Of a stretch of DNA of 64,000 nt, positions 1 through 10,497 are shown piece by piece. The notes beneath the pieces are model-generated. The model searched no databases, was not told the DNA's origin, and worked only from the letters and a program-made list of their open reading frames with translations. The translations under genes were made by a program, and so were the position numbers. The first letter of the stretch is position 1. The number at the start of each line of letters is the position of its first letter. The stretch is from Myxocyprinus asiaticus (lineage: Eukaryota > Chordata > Actinopteri > Cypriniformes > Catostomidae): assembly GCF_019703515.2 (NCBI RefSeq), contig NC_059362.1, positions 42,647,826-42,711,825 of the forward strand, in the 5' to 3' direction.

Positions 1-159
1 TTTAGAACATGAATAACGCATGCACAGTAATTATTTTCCCTTTAAGTCTTACTGTCATTTGAATTGTGATTTAATAGAAAAGTTATATTATTGAGTTCAA
101 TTACTTTGTTTCTACTGTATGCCCCTTACAAGCGGGTGGTCAAATAGCAGAATAAATCT

Positions 160-440
160 TCATTTCATTCTTATTAGGTACAATAACCCAATCAATTTTA
201 TTTTTTCATCGTCATGGACATTTTTACCTGGCTTTTCTGTTTCACAGTCTCTTACCTATGTTCTTACCTCTCCTCCCACAAAGAAGCAAAACGTTGCTAC
301 ATAGAGAAGAGAGGCCACATTTATATCCCAGCAGTTTCATAGCAACTTCTCTCCTGCCAAATCACCCAGCCCCTCAATATCTAAGAGATCTCCTATCACA
401 TTACACTCATTAAGGTCTCAAAACATTGCTTATTTGATAG
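160..440. repeat. Left arm of an inverted duplication of the TAAR promoter region
   Basis: This segment is the reverse-complement counterpart of about 3130-3420. Shared blocks include the motif reading GATCTCTTAGATATTGAGGGG, the TATA region, the donor site and the start of the intron. It shows that two TAAR genes of the T1 type are arranged head to head with about 2.9 kb between their promoters. By eye, the identity drops on both sides. Confidence 0.7.
263..345 (-). promoter_or_regulatory. TAAR-type promoter and non-coding exon 1 of a gene off the left edge
   Basis: Read on the minus strand, this stretch has a TATAAA box (325-320) followed by a purine/pyrimidine-rich leader and a consensus 5' splice site (GTAAG starting at 267, after GAGAG). 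The same arrangement and nearly the same sequence lie upstream of T1 (TATA 3245-3250, donor at 3303) and T2 (TATA 19429-19424, donor at 19375). No TAAR coding exon follows within the window in this orientation, so the coding exon should lie to the left of position 1. Promoter and exon roles are inferred from conservation between paralogues; no transcript evidence is available here. Confidence 0.65.
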
Positions 441-2224
441 TAGAGAGAATAGAAATCCCCAAGAGGGGCTAGATTTTCTTCCTTTTGTCTCCTAACCCCT
501 GATGCTGCAACAAGTTGAAGAAAAACAGATGTTTATCTGAACCACCACCTCCGTGTGGGGTTTAAACCTACAACCAGTAGCTTTACATGTGCCAAAAGGC
601 CAACAGCTTTACCAATTTGAAAGATGAAATACAAAAGTATTACTGGAAGAAAGGCACTTAAAGATTCTTGAAACACAAAAACACATTTTAACTGATAAGA
701 ATAATTCACACCATTAACATGCATTTACTATGGGAGTGTTTCTAGAATACAAAAGTAACTGTAATCTGATTACAAGTAATTGAGTTTTGTAATTTGATTA
801 CATAATCCAGATTACATGTAGTCTATTATTACTTAAATCTGGTTGCTGCTAATCAGGTAGTATTCAAGTTAAACTCAAGCTAACTGAATAAACAAAGAAA
901 GAGAAATGCTGAATTTGATCCTTTGTAGCTTCGGTAAATTCGTGTGATACAAGATATATGATTTAATACGCATTAATTTTTATGATATTTAAGATGACAA
1001 TTATTGCAGGGTTGCCAACTCTCATGCATGTTTTCTGTCTCAAAGCTCACATGCCACCCAAATAAATCTCACAACTGAAATGCGCATCTGCGTGGCATGA
1101 TTACATTTGCCATGAACCACTACAACTCTCGCAAAAGATGTATAGGACAGCCAGAGCTCTTAGACAGTGGAACTTGCTCGAGTCTCAACCTTCACTCAAT
1201 ATCGCTGCAGGGACAATAAAACGTATGTTGTACTTTAAAGCGCAATGGAGGAAGTCAAACCTCACAAAGTGCTAGACAGCATCAACATTATGAACAGCAC
1301 TGACAAGTTAAAGAGAAGACAACACTGTCCCATGCATCAACTACAAGGCCTTTTAAATTCACATCATCACCCTTACTAAAATGTATAATTTTTTACTGTG
1401 GTAACAGTGACAGAAATGTGAAAGTCAAAGCATACTTTAGTTTTCCGCAAGATGTACAGTGTGTGACGCAAATTTCATCACCAGCACAGCAGGACTGCAG
1501 CCATATATTGAGCATTCACGATATAATCAAGATGGATTTTGCTGACGATATAAAATTAAGCCATGTTGTGAATATCGCGATCATTTTAATGCACCTTTTA
1601 TTTGGCCACTGCTTTTCCTAAAGATTGGTCATTAGACTAATTTCACCATCATTCAGGGCTTTACAATTATACAAAATAACATCAGGATCGCAATGTAATC
1701 ATATGTGAGTTTTAAACCGCAAAATTCTGTGAATTTATCACATGAATGATCTGTGCATGCTTCAGAGGGAATAGGTGATGCACTGCTCTGTGTGCATGCG
1801 CAGGGCGAATGATACCAAGGAGCTCTCATGATACGCTGTTTATAAAGATCTCAGAATGGTTCACATGCATTGTGAAAGAAAAGTGCTTCAGGTTCACACA
1901 ATCTCAGAATTTTTTTTACAAAAAATCTGTAACTGCAACGAGTTATTATACAAATCTAAAAAACGACACAGTATCACAGAAAAGAGGGAAATCACAGCAT
2001 CCCATCAGATTTTTTCATGAGGAAAAAACTAAATGAATGCGAACGAACGCGTCCATATGCGCTCGCGGTCAAAAGAGTATACTATGAAAGGCTGAGTCCT
2101 CAACCGTGCGCAAGCAAATCGGCATGGCAAAAAATTACATATACCTGAGCCTTTATAGTTTCATATTAAATCTGTTTGGGGGAATGTATTCAACTTTAAA
2201 TTTAATATCATTAGTATTTTATAT
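441..2224. other. Gene-free stretch with diverged repeat fragments
   Basis: No coding region is supported. Fragments resembling common fish dispersed repeats are visible: a stretch rich in CTGTAATCTGATTAC-like palindromic words at about 746-840, a GGGTTGCCAACTCTCA-type repeat at about 1010-1075, and, at about 1424-1500, a fragment related to the MITE found at 45009-45322 (CAAAGTATACTT-like end, then GTGTGTGACGCAAATTT). Family names are not assigned. Confidence 0.4.
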
Positions 2225-3077
2225 GGACTGTAAAAAATGTCTGTATTTTTAACCGTAAAAGACTGTGAAAATGCTACAGAATGTTTTAGTTTTTTTAATT
2301 AACAAGTATTAACTGTAAAATATACAGTAAAAATTTTAATATATTTTCAAAGACAATACAGTGGTTTTTACAATAAAATGATTTTCCAGTATAATTAATG
2401 GTAAAAATTTACATTATGTTTAACAAGAGAGTACATGTACTTTTTACAGTAAATTATTATAAAATTACAGTAAAAAACAATAATCGGGCATTCCCACAAT
2501 TCACTGCATGACCCATCATATTTCATTATATTTTATGGGAATAGTTATGTTTCTTCTTATTTTTAATATCAGTTACGTACATTGGGGTGTTCTGTGTTAT
2601 ATTTAATGTAGTTTAGTTAATGTTTACTGTATTATTTAAATTTCACATGTGTTACCCTGATGGTGTTTAGTGTTTGTGTGAGTGACACTGAGCACTGTCT
2701 CTACATGTTTATTGGTCATTGCTCCTGGAAGAGCCACTGTTGGTGAACTTCATGTCATCATGTGCTCTTCTGTAATTTTTACGGTGATTAACAATACATT
2801 ATAAAGTAAAAAGCAGATTTATACAGTTTCAGAAGGTTAATGTCAGGTTTATGACTTTTTTTTTTACTGTAAACTTAACAGAATTTGTTTTTTTACAGTG
2901 CCATTGTGGTCATGTAAATGACAACTGTTTTAAACTGTAAAATGTACAGGTTGTTCTGTATAGTTGTTTACATTTTTACTGTATTTTTAACATAATTATT
3001 CTGGCAACCACAGCTGCCAGTTTTATTTATTTATTTATTTATTTATTTTAAACAACAGGATATTTTTTTACAGTGTG
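2225..3077. mobile_element. Non-autonomous DNA transposon (MITE) of the ACTGTAAAA type
   Basis: The left end reads ACTGTAAAAAATGTCTG and the right end is its imperfect inverse (CAGGATATTTTTTTACAGT), giving terminal inverted repeats. The interior is AT-rich and contains many ACTGTAAA/TTTACAGT words and an (ATTT)n run at about 3022-3050. No transposase is encoded. It separates the two head-to-head TAAR promoters. Confidence 0.6.
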
Positions 3078-3129
3078 TAGTTAAAGTTTCTTAATGTGTT
3101 TAGACTATTCGTTTTTCATAACAAATACT

Positions 3130-3302
3130 ACAATATTTGTAAACAATGTTTTGAGATCTTAATGGGCGATGCGATAGGAGATCTCTTAGATATTGAGGGG
3201 CCATGTGTTTTGACAGGAGAGAGGTTGCTATGAAACTGTTGGCCTATAAATGTGGCCTCTCTTCTCCATCTAGTAAGGTTTTGCTTCTTTGTCAAAGGAA
3301 AG
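3130..3302 (+). promoter_or_regulatory. T1 promoter and non-coding exon 1
   Basis: A TATAAA box sits at 3245-3250 in a block (about 3217-3302) conserved with the T2 upstream region and the left-edge copy. A transcription start about 30 bp downstream would give a first exon of roughly 25-30 nt, ending at 3302 before a GTATG donor. The intron 3303-3761 would end at a TTGCAG acceptor (3761), 23 nt before the T1 start codon. Conservation of TATA, leader and donor among paralogues is the evidence; the exact start site is not determined. Confidence 0.65.
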
Positions 3303-3784
3303 GTATGAACATTGGTGAGAGACTGTGAAACACAAAAGCCAGGCAAAAATGTTCTTGTAGATGAAAATAACAAATTTAATGGGGTTTTATTTCTAGTAAG
3401 AATTCAATGCTGATTCAGTGCCACCATAACTGAAGGGACATAGAAACATTTTAAAGTGATTTGAACTAAAGTCATATTTATATTACATGCTTTATGATTT
3501 TACTGTACTAAATCACAATTTGAATGAATATTAAAAATAGTAGTACATAACTGTTGTGCATTTTGTTATTTATGTTCCACAATAATTTATGCAATGAATA
3601 GAGTGCACTTGGAAATATTAGAACTTGTACTTACTGTATGTTGCATTTACTGTAAAATCCACCAACTCTTTAATATATAATTCACTTGTAGATACTCTTA
3701 AACTTAACTGGACAATGTTTGTCAAAGGCTGAAATTAACTTGGTGAAATCCTTTATTGCAGGGAGTCTCCTTTGAATTCTGTAA

Positions 3785-4795
3785 ATGGAAACCCAAATCA
3801 ACATCAGTCAAAATGGAATCTTGGAAAAGCCCTTTCTTTGTTTTGAGTTTAGTAACACCTCTTGTCAGAAGCTTGTCTATCCTTTGGAAACTCGAATATT
3901 ACTCTACATTTTTTTCAGTGTCACTTCAATTGTCACCATTATAGGAAACTTGTTAGTGATTATAACTGTTATTCATTTCAAGCAGCTGCACACACCAACC
4001 AACTACCTCATCCTGTCTCTGGCTGTGGCCGACTTGCTTGTAGGAGGAGTTGTGATGCCTCCCAGCATGCTGCGCTCGGTTGAGACTTGCTGGTATCTGG
4101 GAGATTTATTCTGTAAAATACACAGCAGTCTGGATGTGACATTGTGCACTGCTTCAATTCTGAATCTCTGTATCATTGCTTTAGAGAGATATTATGCCAT
4201 ATGCCATCCTTTACAATATCATAGTAAAATGACATCAACTGCAACTCTGGTCATGATTATTATTTTCTGGAATGTTTCAGCTATTTTGGGGTTTGGCATG
4301 ATATTCCTGGATCTTAATATTCTAGGTGTTGAAGAATTTTACTATGAGAATATTAACTGTGATGGAAGGTGCACATTTTTTCAGAGTAAAGAGGCAATTA
4401 TCATAATGTCACTGATCTGTTTTTATATTCCTGCTTTTGTCATGCTCTGTGTGTACCTGAAAATATTACATACAGCTCAAAGACAGGTGCAGGCCATCCA
4501 GAGCACTAACAATCAATTTAAGAAAGCGGGAAAAGCCACTAAGACTTTAGCGATCATCATGGGGGTGTTTATGGTTCTCTGGATTCCTTTTTTTCTTTGT
4601 AATCTTATCGATCCATTCATTGGCTACTCTGTACCACCACTGTTGTTTGATTTGTTTTATTGGGTTGGATACTATAATTCCACTTGTAATCCTATAGTGT
4701 ATGCCTTCTTTCACAGCTGGTTCAGACATGCTTTCAGAGTAATTCTATCTGGGAAAATATTTCAGACTAATTCTTCAAAAACAATACTTCTCTAA
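3785..4795 (+). CDS. Trace amine-associated receptor T1 (D3.32-type olfactory TAAR)
   Basis: This is a 336-residue class A GPCR, the usual length for a TAAR, with seven hydrophobic segments, encoded in one exon. It should sit in the ciliary membrane of olfactory neurons, bind amines and signal through a Gs/Golf-type protein (family knowledge). Visible landmarks are: N-glycosylation sites at N6 and N24; N-terminal Cys19 and Cys27; Cys110 (3.25), with ECL2 cysteines at 192 and 196; the amine-anchoring Asp117 (3.32); an ERY rather than DRY motif at 134-136; a TM6 LWIPFF motif; and the TAAR fingerprint NSTCNPIVYAFFHSWFR in TM7. The start ATG is the first in frame and is followed by G; no upstream in-frame ATG is present. 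An AATAAA at 5125-5130 is a candidate polyadenylation signal. It is about 85-90% identical to T2 and T3 by eye. The fish subtype (TAAR10/12-like) is uncertain, so no symbol is given. Confidence 0.93.
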   Translation: METQINISQNGILEKPFLCFEFSNTSCQKLVYPLETRILLYIFFSVTSIVTIIGNLLVIITVIHFKQLHTPTNYLILSLAVADLLVGGVVMPPSMLRSVETCWYLGDLFCKIHSSLDVTLCTASILNLCIIALERYYAICHPLQYHSKMTSTATLVMIIIFWNVSAILGFGMIFLDLNILGVEEFYYENINCDGRCTFFQSKEAIIIMSLICFYIPAFVMLCVYLKILHTAQRQVQAIQSTNNQFKKAGKATKTLAIIMGVFMVLWIPFFLCNLIDPFIGYSVPPLLFDLFYWVGYYNSTCNPIVYAFFHSWFRHAFRVILSGKIFQTNSSKTILL

Positions 4796-5580
4796 TGACA
4801 CCAGTGCAAATGCATTCATTGATGCCATATTTTCTGATTTACTTTGGTGAATCATCGATAGATTTAGCAGTATTTATTGACAAAATAAACATTTATTTTG
4901 TATATGCTTTCTTAGCTGACCATTCTTACACAAGTGGAAAACAAGGTTGTATTTTAAGAATCATGTATGTGATATAAGTACCCGCGTTAATAAGTGCTGT
5001 ATGTCTTGACTTTCAGCATGTTCTGCATGGTCAGAACTCGAAGATCTCTTCCCCACACATTTCAAAATATACAAATGGACATTTATTTTCTCAGATTGAG
5101 GCTATTTAAATCATATAGCATTCTAATAAAGAATGTATTTTATACAAGATCCACAGTACAATGCATCAGAATCTGTAGTTTTCACCATACCTGTGAGGTG
5201 CGGGAATTTATCATGAAAATAGAAACCATTCACTTGTGATTACATCAAAAGCCGTTTCATCCTTAATTTCCTGAAACTTATTCTAAGCACTTCCAACACT
5301 ATTCTTTTTAGTGTCTGACAAATACATATGTTTCTACCAACAACTTTTTCCAGATATCCGCTCTGAATTCTTCATTCTCTCTCTTGACAGACCAATTAAC
5401 AAAACAGTTTCTTTCAGTATATTACAGTAAGAATATATTCTATAATATTCTACAGTAAAAATATTATAAATAGCCCTATAGAAATAAGGTGTTATTTAAA
5501 TTAAATTAGTTTAGTTTGATTTCCCATAGCACTGTGAAATATAAAATTGTGCCAAACTCAAAAGGTTCCAGATGCTTAGG
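4796..5580. other. T1 3' flank and probable 3' UTR
   Basis: The sequence after the stop codon is recognisably shared with the 3' flanks of T2 and T3 (for example TGCAAATGCATTNATTGATGCC just downstream of the stop in T1 and T2). This shows that the duplicated unit extended past the coding exon. Candidate polyadenylation hexamers lie near 4884 and at 5125-5130. No other gene is seen. Confidence 0.5.
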
Positions 5581-5652
5581 TCATCAAAAAAATAAAAAAA
5601 TAAAAATAAATAAATAATAAAAAATAATAATATATGTGTGTGTGTGTGTGTG

Positions 5653-5732
<80 letters not shown>
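5581..5732. repeat. A-rich, (TG)n and (TA)n microsatellite
   Basis: An AAAT-rich tract runs into (TG)n and then about 70 bp of uninterrupted (TA)n. It is a simple repeat; short open frames across it are artefacts. Confidence 0.95.
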
Positions 5733-5737
<5 letters not shown>

Positions 5738-5864
5738 TTATGTTAATTATTAGAGATCAACTTGTATTATTGTGTACCTCAGCCACCACGGAAGACCATT
5801 TCTGGACTCCTGATGTGCCATAGTATATGTGTGTTTATTGGAATTGTAAATGCCATTTGTTAGT

Positions 5865-5915
5865 GTCACATACACACACACACACACATACACAAATCTT
5901 TTTTTTTTTTTTTTG
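5865..5915. repeat. (CA)n followed by a T run
   Basis: A short (CA)n microsatellite is followed by a run of about 16 T. The next 420 bp (5916-6337) hold nothing recognisable. Confidence 0.9.
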
Positions 5916-6337
5916 CATTGTAGGGTTTGATAATCGTGTTGTGGCGTTACAAATTAAACAAACTACTAGTATCAAATATTCGCTTTTATGTGCTTTTGTG
6001 TCTGTGACTGATTCATCAAAATCTTACTACAACCAGGTAACCAAAGGTAGTAACCCTGTATATTGTCAAGTTATATTGTAAGTTTTCTAAGGTTATAAAG
6101 TATACATACGTTTTTTCATTCAGTTGAATTGCTTTGGGGTCCAAGCGGTACTGTTCATTTAAGTGGTGACTGGGCTTTCCTGCTCGCTCCCTTCCTGGAC
6201 CTCAGAGGACACCACTGAATGTACAGTAAGTGAGCATTGTGGGAGAAATAACAAAACTTTACATGCATAATAATGCAAACCACACATTAAGTACATATGA
6301 CAAGCATGAAAAAGTGCTGCAGAGATTGCACTTTGGG

Positions 6338-6982
6338 TGTCAGGATCCTGTCACCTTTGTCAGTCAGATTTATTGTGGTGACAGGATCCTGACACGTATG
6401 TTCTATGTCTCTGTGTGAGCACACGGCTGTGGTTATTTTCCTGGCCGTGTGCTCTTCTGTCTAGTCTGTGTCTCATGTTCACAGCATGGTGTCTGGTTCC
6501 TGACTCTTCAGTCTGGTTTGGTCTTGTTTCTGAGTCGGGATCCAGACACTCATGCTCCATGTCTTGTCTTTTTGTTTGAGCAAATGGCTAATGAGGCTTC
6601 ATTGCCACGTGCTGTATTGTCTTGTCTTTGTGTTTGTTTGAGCACATGGCCAATGATGGCTTCATTGCCATGTGCCCTTTCTGTCCGGCCTGTTGTGTTT
6701 GTTGTGAAAACATGGTTCTTGTTAAGTTGTTTGCCATGTGCTCTCCCATCTCTCGTCCTGACCCCACCCCCTTGTTACCTCATTATTAGTTTATTTGCTT
6801 CACCTGCTTCCCTGATTCCCTCCTCGTTTTCTTTCCTATTTAACCTCATTGTGTTTTTGTCTTGTGTTATTTTGTTGTGGTTTATCACTCTTTTAGGTTC
6901 TCCTGTGTGTTAGTTCCAGCCGGAGCATCAAACCCAGTCTGTCCTGTAGTGTTCTGCCCTGGACTTTGGAGTTTTCCACCTT
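6338..6982 (+). mobile_element. Upstream LTR of a split LTR retroelement
   Basis: It begins TGTCAGGATCCTG and is a diverged duplicate of the copy that starts at 7877 and resumes at 16976, including the shared late segment ending GGACTTTGGAGTTTTCC. The outer 3' end of this copy is missing or too diverged to see: similarity stops at about 6982. It opens with an 18-bp perfect inverted repeat (6338-6355 and 6377-6394) and carries further imperfect hairpins of GAGCACATGG...CCATGTGCTC type at about 6417-6454, 6579-6613, 6640-6673 and 6700-6742. Confidence 0.7.
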
Positions 6983-7144
6983 CCACTTGCACTTACTTTA
7001 CCCGTCAGCTTATGGTTTGGCTCATCCACCTCTGTGAGGTCCGTCAGGGGGATGTGAACTTGAGGGGTTTTGCCTGTGATTTTTCTGATCACAGTGGATG
7101 AGCTGGACTATAATGAGACTGATTTGAAAGAGGTTTTCAACGTA

Positions 7145-7440
7145 CAGTACTGTGCAAAAGTCTTAGGCACATAAGATGTTTCACAAAAGCATTTGTCTTA
7201 AGATGGTTATTTATATCTTCAGCTTTAGTGTCAATAGGAAATATAAATGTTAGGCTCCCAAACATTACTTTTGCAAATAGAAAAGATTAGAATAGAAGAA
7301 CAGGGAGCCCTGCAACAGATGTCTTGGCCCCCACAAAGCCCCCCCCACTGATCATCATGTCAGTCTGAGATTACATAAAGAGACAGAAGCAATTGAAAAG
7401 CTGGGAAATCTGGGCTTCTTGGATTTTGTTTACCACATTT
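7145..7440. mobile_element. Tc1/mariner-type fragment
   Basis: It starts CAGTACTGTGCAAAAGTCTTAG directly after a TA dinucleotide. That end is familiar from fish mariner-like elements, which insert at TA. The opposite terminal repeat is not seen, so the right boundary is approximate and the copy is truncated. Confidence 0.6.
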
Positions 7441-7460
7441 TCCATCTTGGGGAGCCTGAA

Positions 7461-7574
7461 CTTCTGCTCCAGGAAGAGCTCCCCCATGTGGACTTTCCCA
7501 CCCTCCCACCCTTGGTACTTCTGCTCCAGGAAGAGCTCCCCCATGTGGAATTTCCCACCCTCCCACCCTTGTTT
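7461..7574. repeat. Two tandem 57-bp units
   Basis: The unit beginning CTTCTGCTCCAGGAAGAGCT occurs at 7461-7517 and again at 7518-7574 with about three mismatches. 57 is a multiple of three, so the duplication would be in frame if this were once coding. Confidence 0.85.
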
Positions 7575-7876
7575 AGCCAGATCCCCAGTCCTCCAATGAC
7601 CTGTTCTAAGAGACATAGAAGGAGGTGGAAGAACGGTTATGGCTCATTCTTCTGCGTTACTGACTGCGAGGAGGCGGCGGTCAAGCCCGCTACCACCCGT
7701 CAGGGGGCGGTGGCTGTTCCAGCTGCCACCCACCAGGTGGTGACGGCCATTCCCCATCAGCGTCCTCAGCCACGGAGGCCGTTCCTCTACCGCTGCCGGG
7801 ATCCTCGGCCATGGAGGCCATTCCCCTGTCGCTGCCAGCGTCCTCAGCCAGGAGGCTTCCCTTTAGAGGGAGGTAA

Positions 7877-8229
7877 TGTCAGGATCCTGCCACCTTTGTC
7901 AGTCAGGTTTATTGTTGATAGGATCCTGACATGTATGTTCTATGTCTCTGTGTGAATGCACAGCTTTGGTGGTTTTCCTAGCCGTGTGCTCTGTATAGTC
8001 TGTGTCTCATGTTCAGAGCATGTTGTCTGGATCCTGACTCTGCGGTCTGGTTTGGTCTTGTTTCTGAGTAGGGATCTGGACACTCATGCTCCATGTCTTG
8101 TCTTTTTGTTTGAGCACATGGACAATGATGGCTTCATTGCCATGTGCTCTTTTTGTCTAACCTGTTGTGTTTGTTGTGAGCACATGATCTTTAAGTTGTT
8201 TGCCATGTGCTATCCTGTCTCTTGTCCTG
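7877..8229 (+). mobile_element. Downstream LTR, first part (split by a LINE)
   Basis: It begins TGTCAGGATCCTGCC after the polypurine tract and follows the upstream LTR through the hairpin series until about 8229, where LINE sequence begins. The LTR resumes at about 16976. Confidence 0.7.
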
Positions 8230-9763
8230 ATCCAACAACAGTTGCTGCAAAGAACCATTGAAGCTACTGTTTGTAGCTTGTTTAGCATTGCTTATTCTTG
8301 CTTATTCATGTTCATTGTTTTATCTTTTGCCATTTTACCACGTGCTTCATTTTTTTCCGCTTTTCTACTGTTTCAGCGTGTATTTTACTGTGCACACCCA
8401 TTTATCCTTTTTTTTCTCTTTTTTTCCACTTGTTTACATCTCATGTCTCGACTGCATGCATTAGTTTTCTCCTGTGTTTTACACGGATTATTGCATCAAT
8501 CTCAAACATCTGCTGATTAAGAACCACATCAGTCTCAAACCATCGCTGCTCAAGAATAACCATAACAACAACAACAAACAATTGCGGTAAGTCATGGCAT
8601 CTGCTCATGTTATTACTTCCTGCACTGCATGCCACATGTTTACTATAGCTTCTTCTGTCAGCAGTGAGGGGTTTACATGTGTGTAACAAGTAAAGAATGG
8701 GCAAGGAGGAGGTGGGTGCACCCTCACGGCCCGGCCACGCCCTCCACCTCATCACTATGTGATAAATGTAAGGAATTAGTCAGGCTGACGGAGAAGGTTA
8801 ATGAGTTTTGAGGCACGCATCCGAACGCTAGTGGAGGTCAGTGAGAAAGAGAGAAGCCGATAGATACTGTTTCGGGTGTGGGTAGTACAGCGAGCAACAC
8901 ACACACTTTGGTTCTGGCTGAAGAGCCCCCGCAGCAAGGTGTTTGGGTGACGTCTCGGCGGCATACTCACTCAGAAAAGCGACACCACTCTCCCATTCCT
9001 GTTAGGGTTTCCAATCGATTCTTCCCACTCAGTGATGCACCCACTGAGAATCATGTTGAAAGGGCCTTAATAATTGGTGATTCTATTTAAGGAACATGGA
9101 AATAGAGACTCCAGCCACTATTTTTAAATGCATTTCAAGGGCTCCGCCATCTGATATCAGATCAAATTTACAAGTGCTGTCTAATGCTAAATGTAGATTT
9201 CTAAAATTGTTATTCACGACGGCACTAATAATGTCTGGTTTCGCCAGTCGGAGATCACTAAAAAATAATGTTAAAGAGGTGTATGAACTTGCAAAAACGA
9301 TGTCAGACACTGTAATATGCTCTGGTCCCCTCCCTGCTCATCATGGTGATGAGGTTTATAGTAGATTAGCGTCACTGAATGGCTGGATGTCTGAGTGGTG
9401 TCCGGAGAATAGCATAGGATTTATAGACTATTGGAAGAGTTTTTGGGGTAGACCTGACCTGCTAAAGAGAGATGGACTCCATCCCTCCAGAGAAGGTGCC
9501 ACTCTCCTCTCTAGTAATTTGGCTCATAGTCTTAATAGTGATATTATTTGACTAACTGGGGCCCAGGTCAGGAAGCAGACAAACTGGTTAATTTGAACTT
9601 CTGCTAGCTGCCTTGAGACGTCACACAGGTCACATAAACTACAACACATAGAGACTGTATCACCTACTGTAGATAACACGTAGAGACTGTGTTTGTTCCC
9701 CGAACTACCAAACACAGACCCCTTACAAAATCATTTTGAAAAAAAATTATTACGGTCAAACTA
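8230..9763 (+). pseudogene. LINE (L2/CR1-type) 5' part with decayed ORF1 encoding an SGNH esterase-like domain
   Basis: This is the 5' region and ORF1 of a non-LTR retrotransposon. A Cys-X2-Cys and coiled-coil-like stretch (about 8757-8815, closed by a TGA) is followed by an SGNH-hydrolase-like domain: the block I IIGDS motif at about 9073-9087, a decayed block III (GTNN where GTND is expected) at about 9217-9230, and the terminal DGLHPS motif at about 9472-9489. Several stops break the frame, and the longest open stretch is 9096-9551. ORF1 esterase domains are known from CR1/L2-group LINEs. The DIRS element at 9764-15680 interrupts this LINE, and its endonuclease/RT half resumes at 15681. 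Confidence 0.7.
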
Positions 9764-9784
9764 GTTACACCAGTAACCACGACG

Positions 9785-9838
9785 TTCCCTATCTGTCACT
9801 CACTCGACGTTGGTGTCGATGTAGTGACACTAGGGGTC
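9785..9838 (+). repeat. DIRS inverted terminal repeat, left
   Basis: It begins TTCCCTATCTGTCACTCACT and is the exact reverse complement of 15627-15680 over 54 bp. Confidence 0.95.
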
Positions 9839-10497
9839 CCTATACAAAATGCCACATGGCTGAACTGTGTTACATGAACTGGCGGTGTGTGGTGGGCAGA
9901 CTTGCTGTGCACCTCATAGCCAGCACGCCAGGTTGACACGTAACCTCCCAACACAGTTATGAGTGTCGAACGGCCCTTTTTGGGGACAAGTCGACTACCC
10001 AAAAATAGAGACAGGCTTAACCCAGTCGTGGCCTCTTTTCCCCTTGAACTCCCTAAAAAAGAAAGGGGATTATCCGACTGGGCCGCCAGGTCTAGTCGGG
10101 GGGTGTCCCTACCATGTGGAGAGCCTTCAAGGTAGATCCTGCCCAATGGGGGAGGAGTTACTACAAACATGGAGACTGGGGCAGAGGGGCTCCGCCCAAG
10201 GAAGATGCAGTTTGCCAGCAAGGAAACGAATTAGCGGAAGATATAGATCGCATGGGGTTAGCCTTACAGGGAACCGCCACATGCGGAGCACCTACCCCAG
10301 AACCGGGCTCTTAGTTAGCATGTGTACTGGGCCAGCAGCGAGTCTCTCAGAAAACTCGACTGCCACAGGGCTCGGAGGAAGTCAACCAGGGAACAAATTT
10401 TGTGAACACTACTGGGAATTAACGGCGCATGTCTTCAGCTCAAAAGGAGATGGAAGGCACTATGTGCAAGTGATACATCCAGCCGGCTATCCCGGGC

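Larger units (their letters stand above)
6983..7876 (+). mobile_element. Internal remnant of the LTR retroelement, with polypurine tract
   Basis: Only a degraded internal region survives between the two LTRs. The part at about 7600-7870 is GC-rich and low in complexity, with repeated CCNCGGAGGCC-like words, and ends in a purine-rich tract at 7864-7876 directly abutting the downstream LTR, as expected for the plus-strand primer of a plus-oriented element. No protease, RT or integrase domain is recognisable. A mariner fragment lies at 7145-7440 within it. Confidence 0.5.

Noticed and set aside
3862..4083. Alternative-frame open stretch within T1, repeated in T2 and T3
   Set aside because: It overlaps the receptor coding frame and is conserved only because the receptor DNA is conserved; no independent support.
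5638..5823. Open frame across the (TA)n microsatellite
   Set aside because: The translation is an Ile-Tyr repeat from simple sequence.
6449..6913. 154-residue open frame in the upstream LTR
   Set aside because: LTR sequence; a Cys/Leu/Ser/Val-rich reading without a domain, and not conserved in the second LTR.
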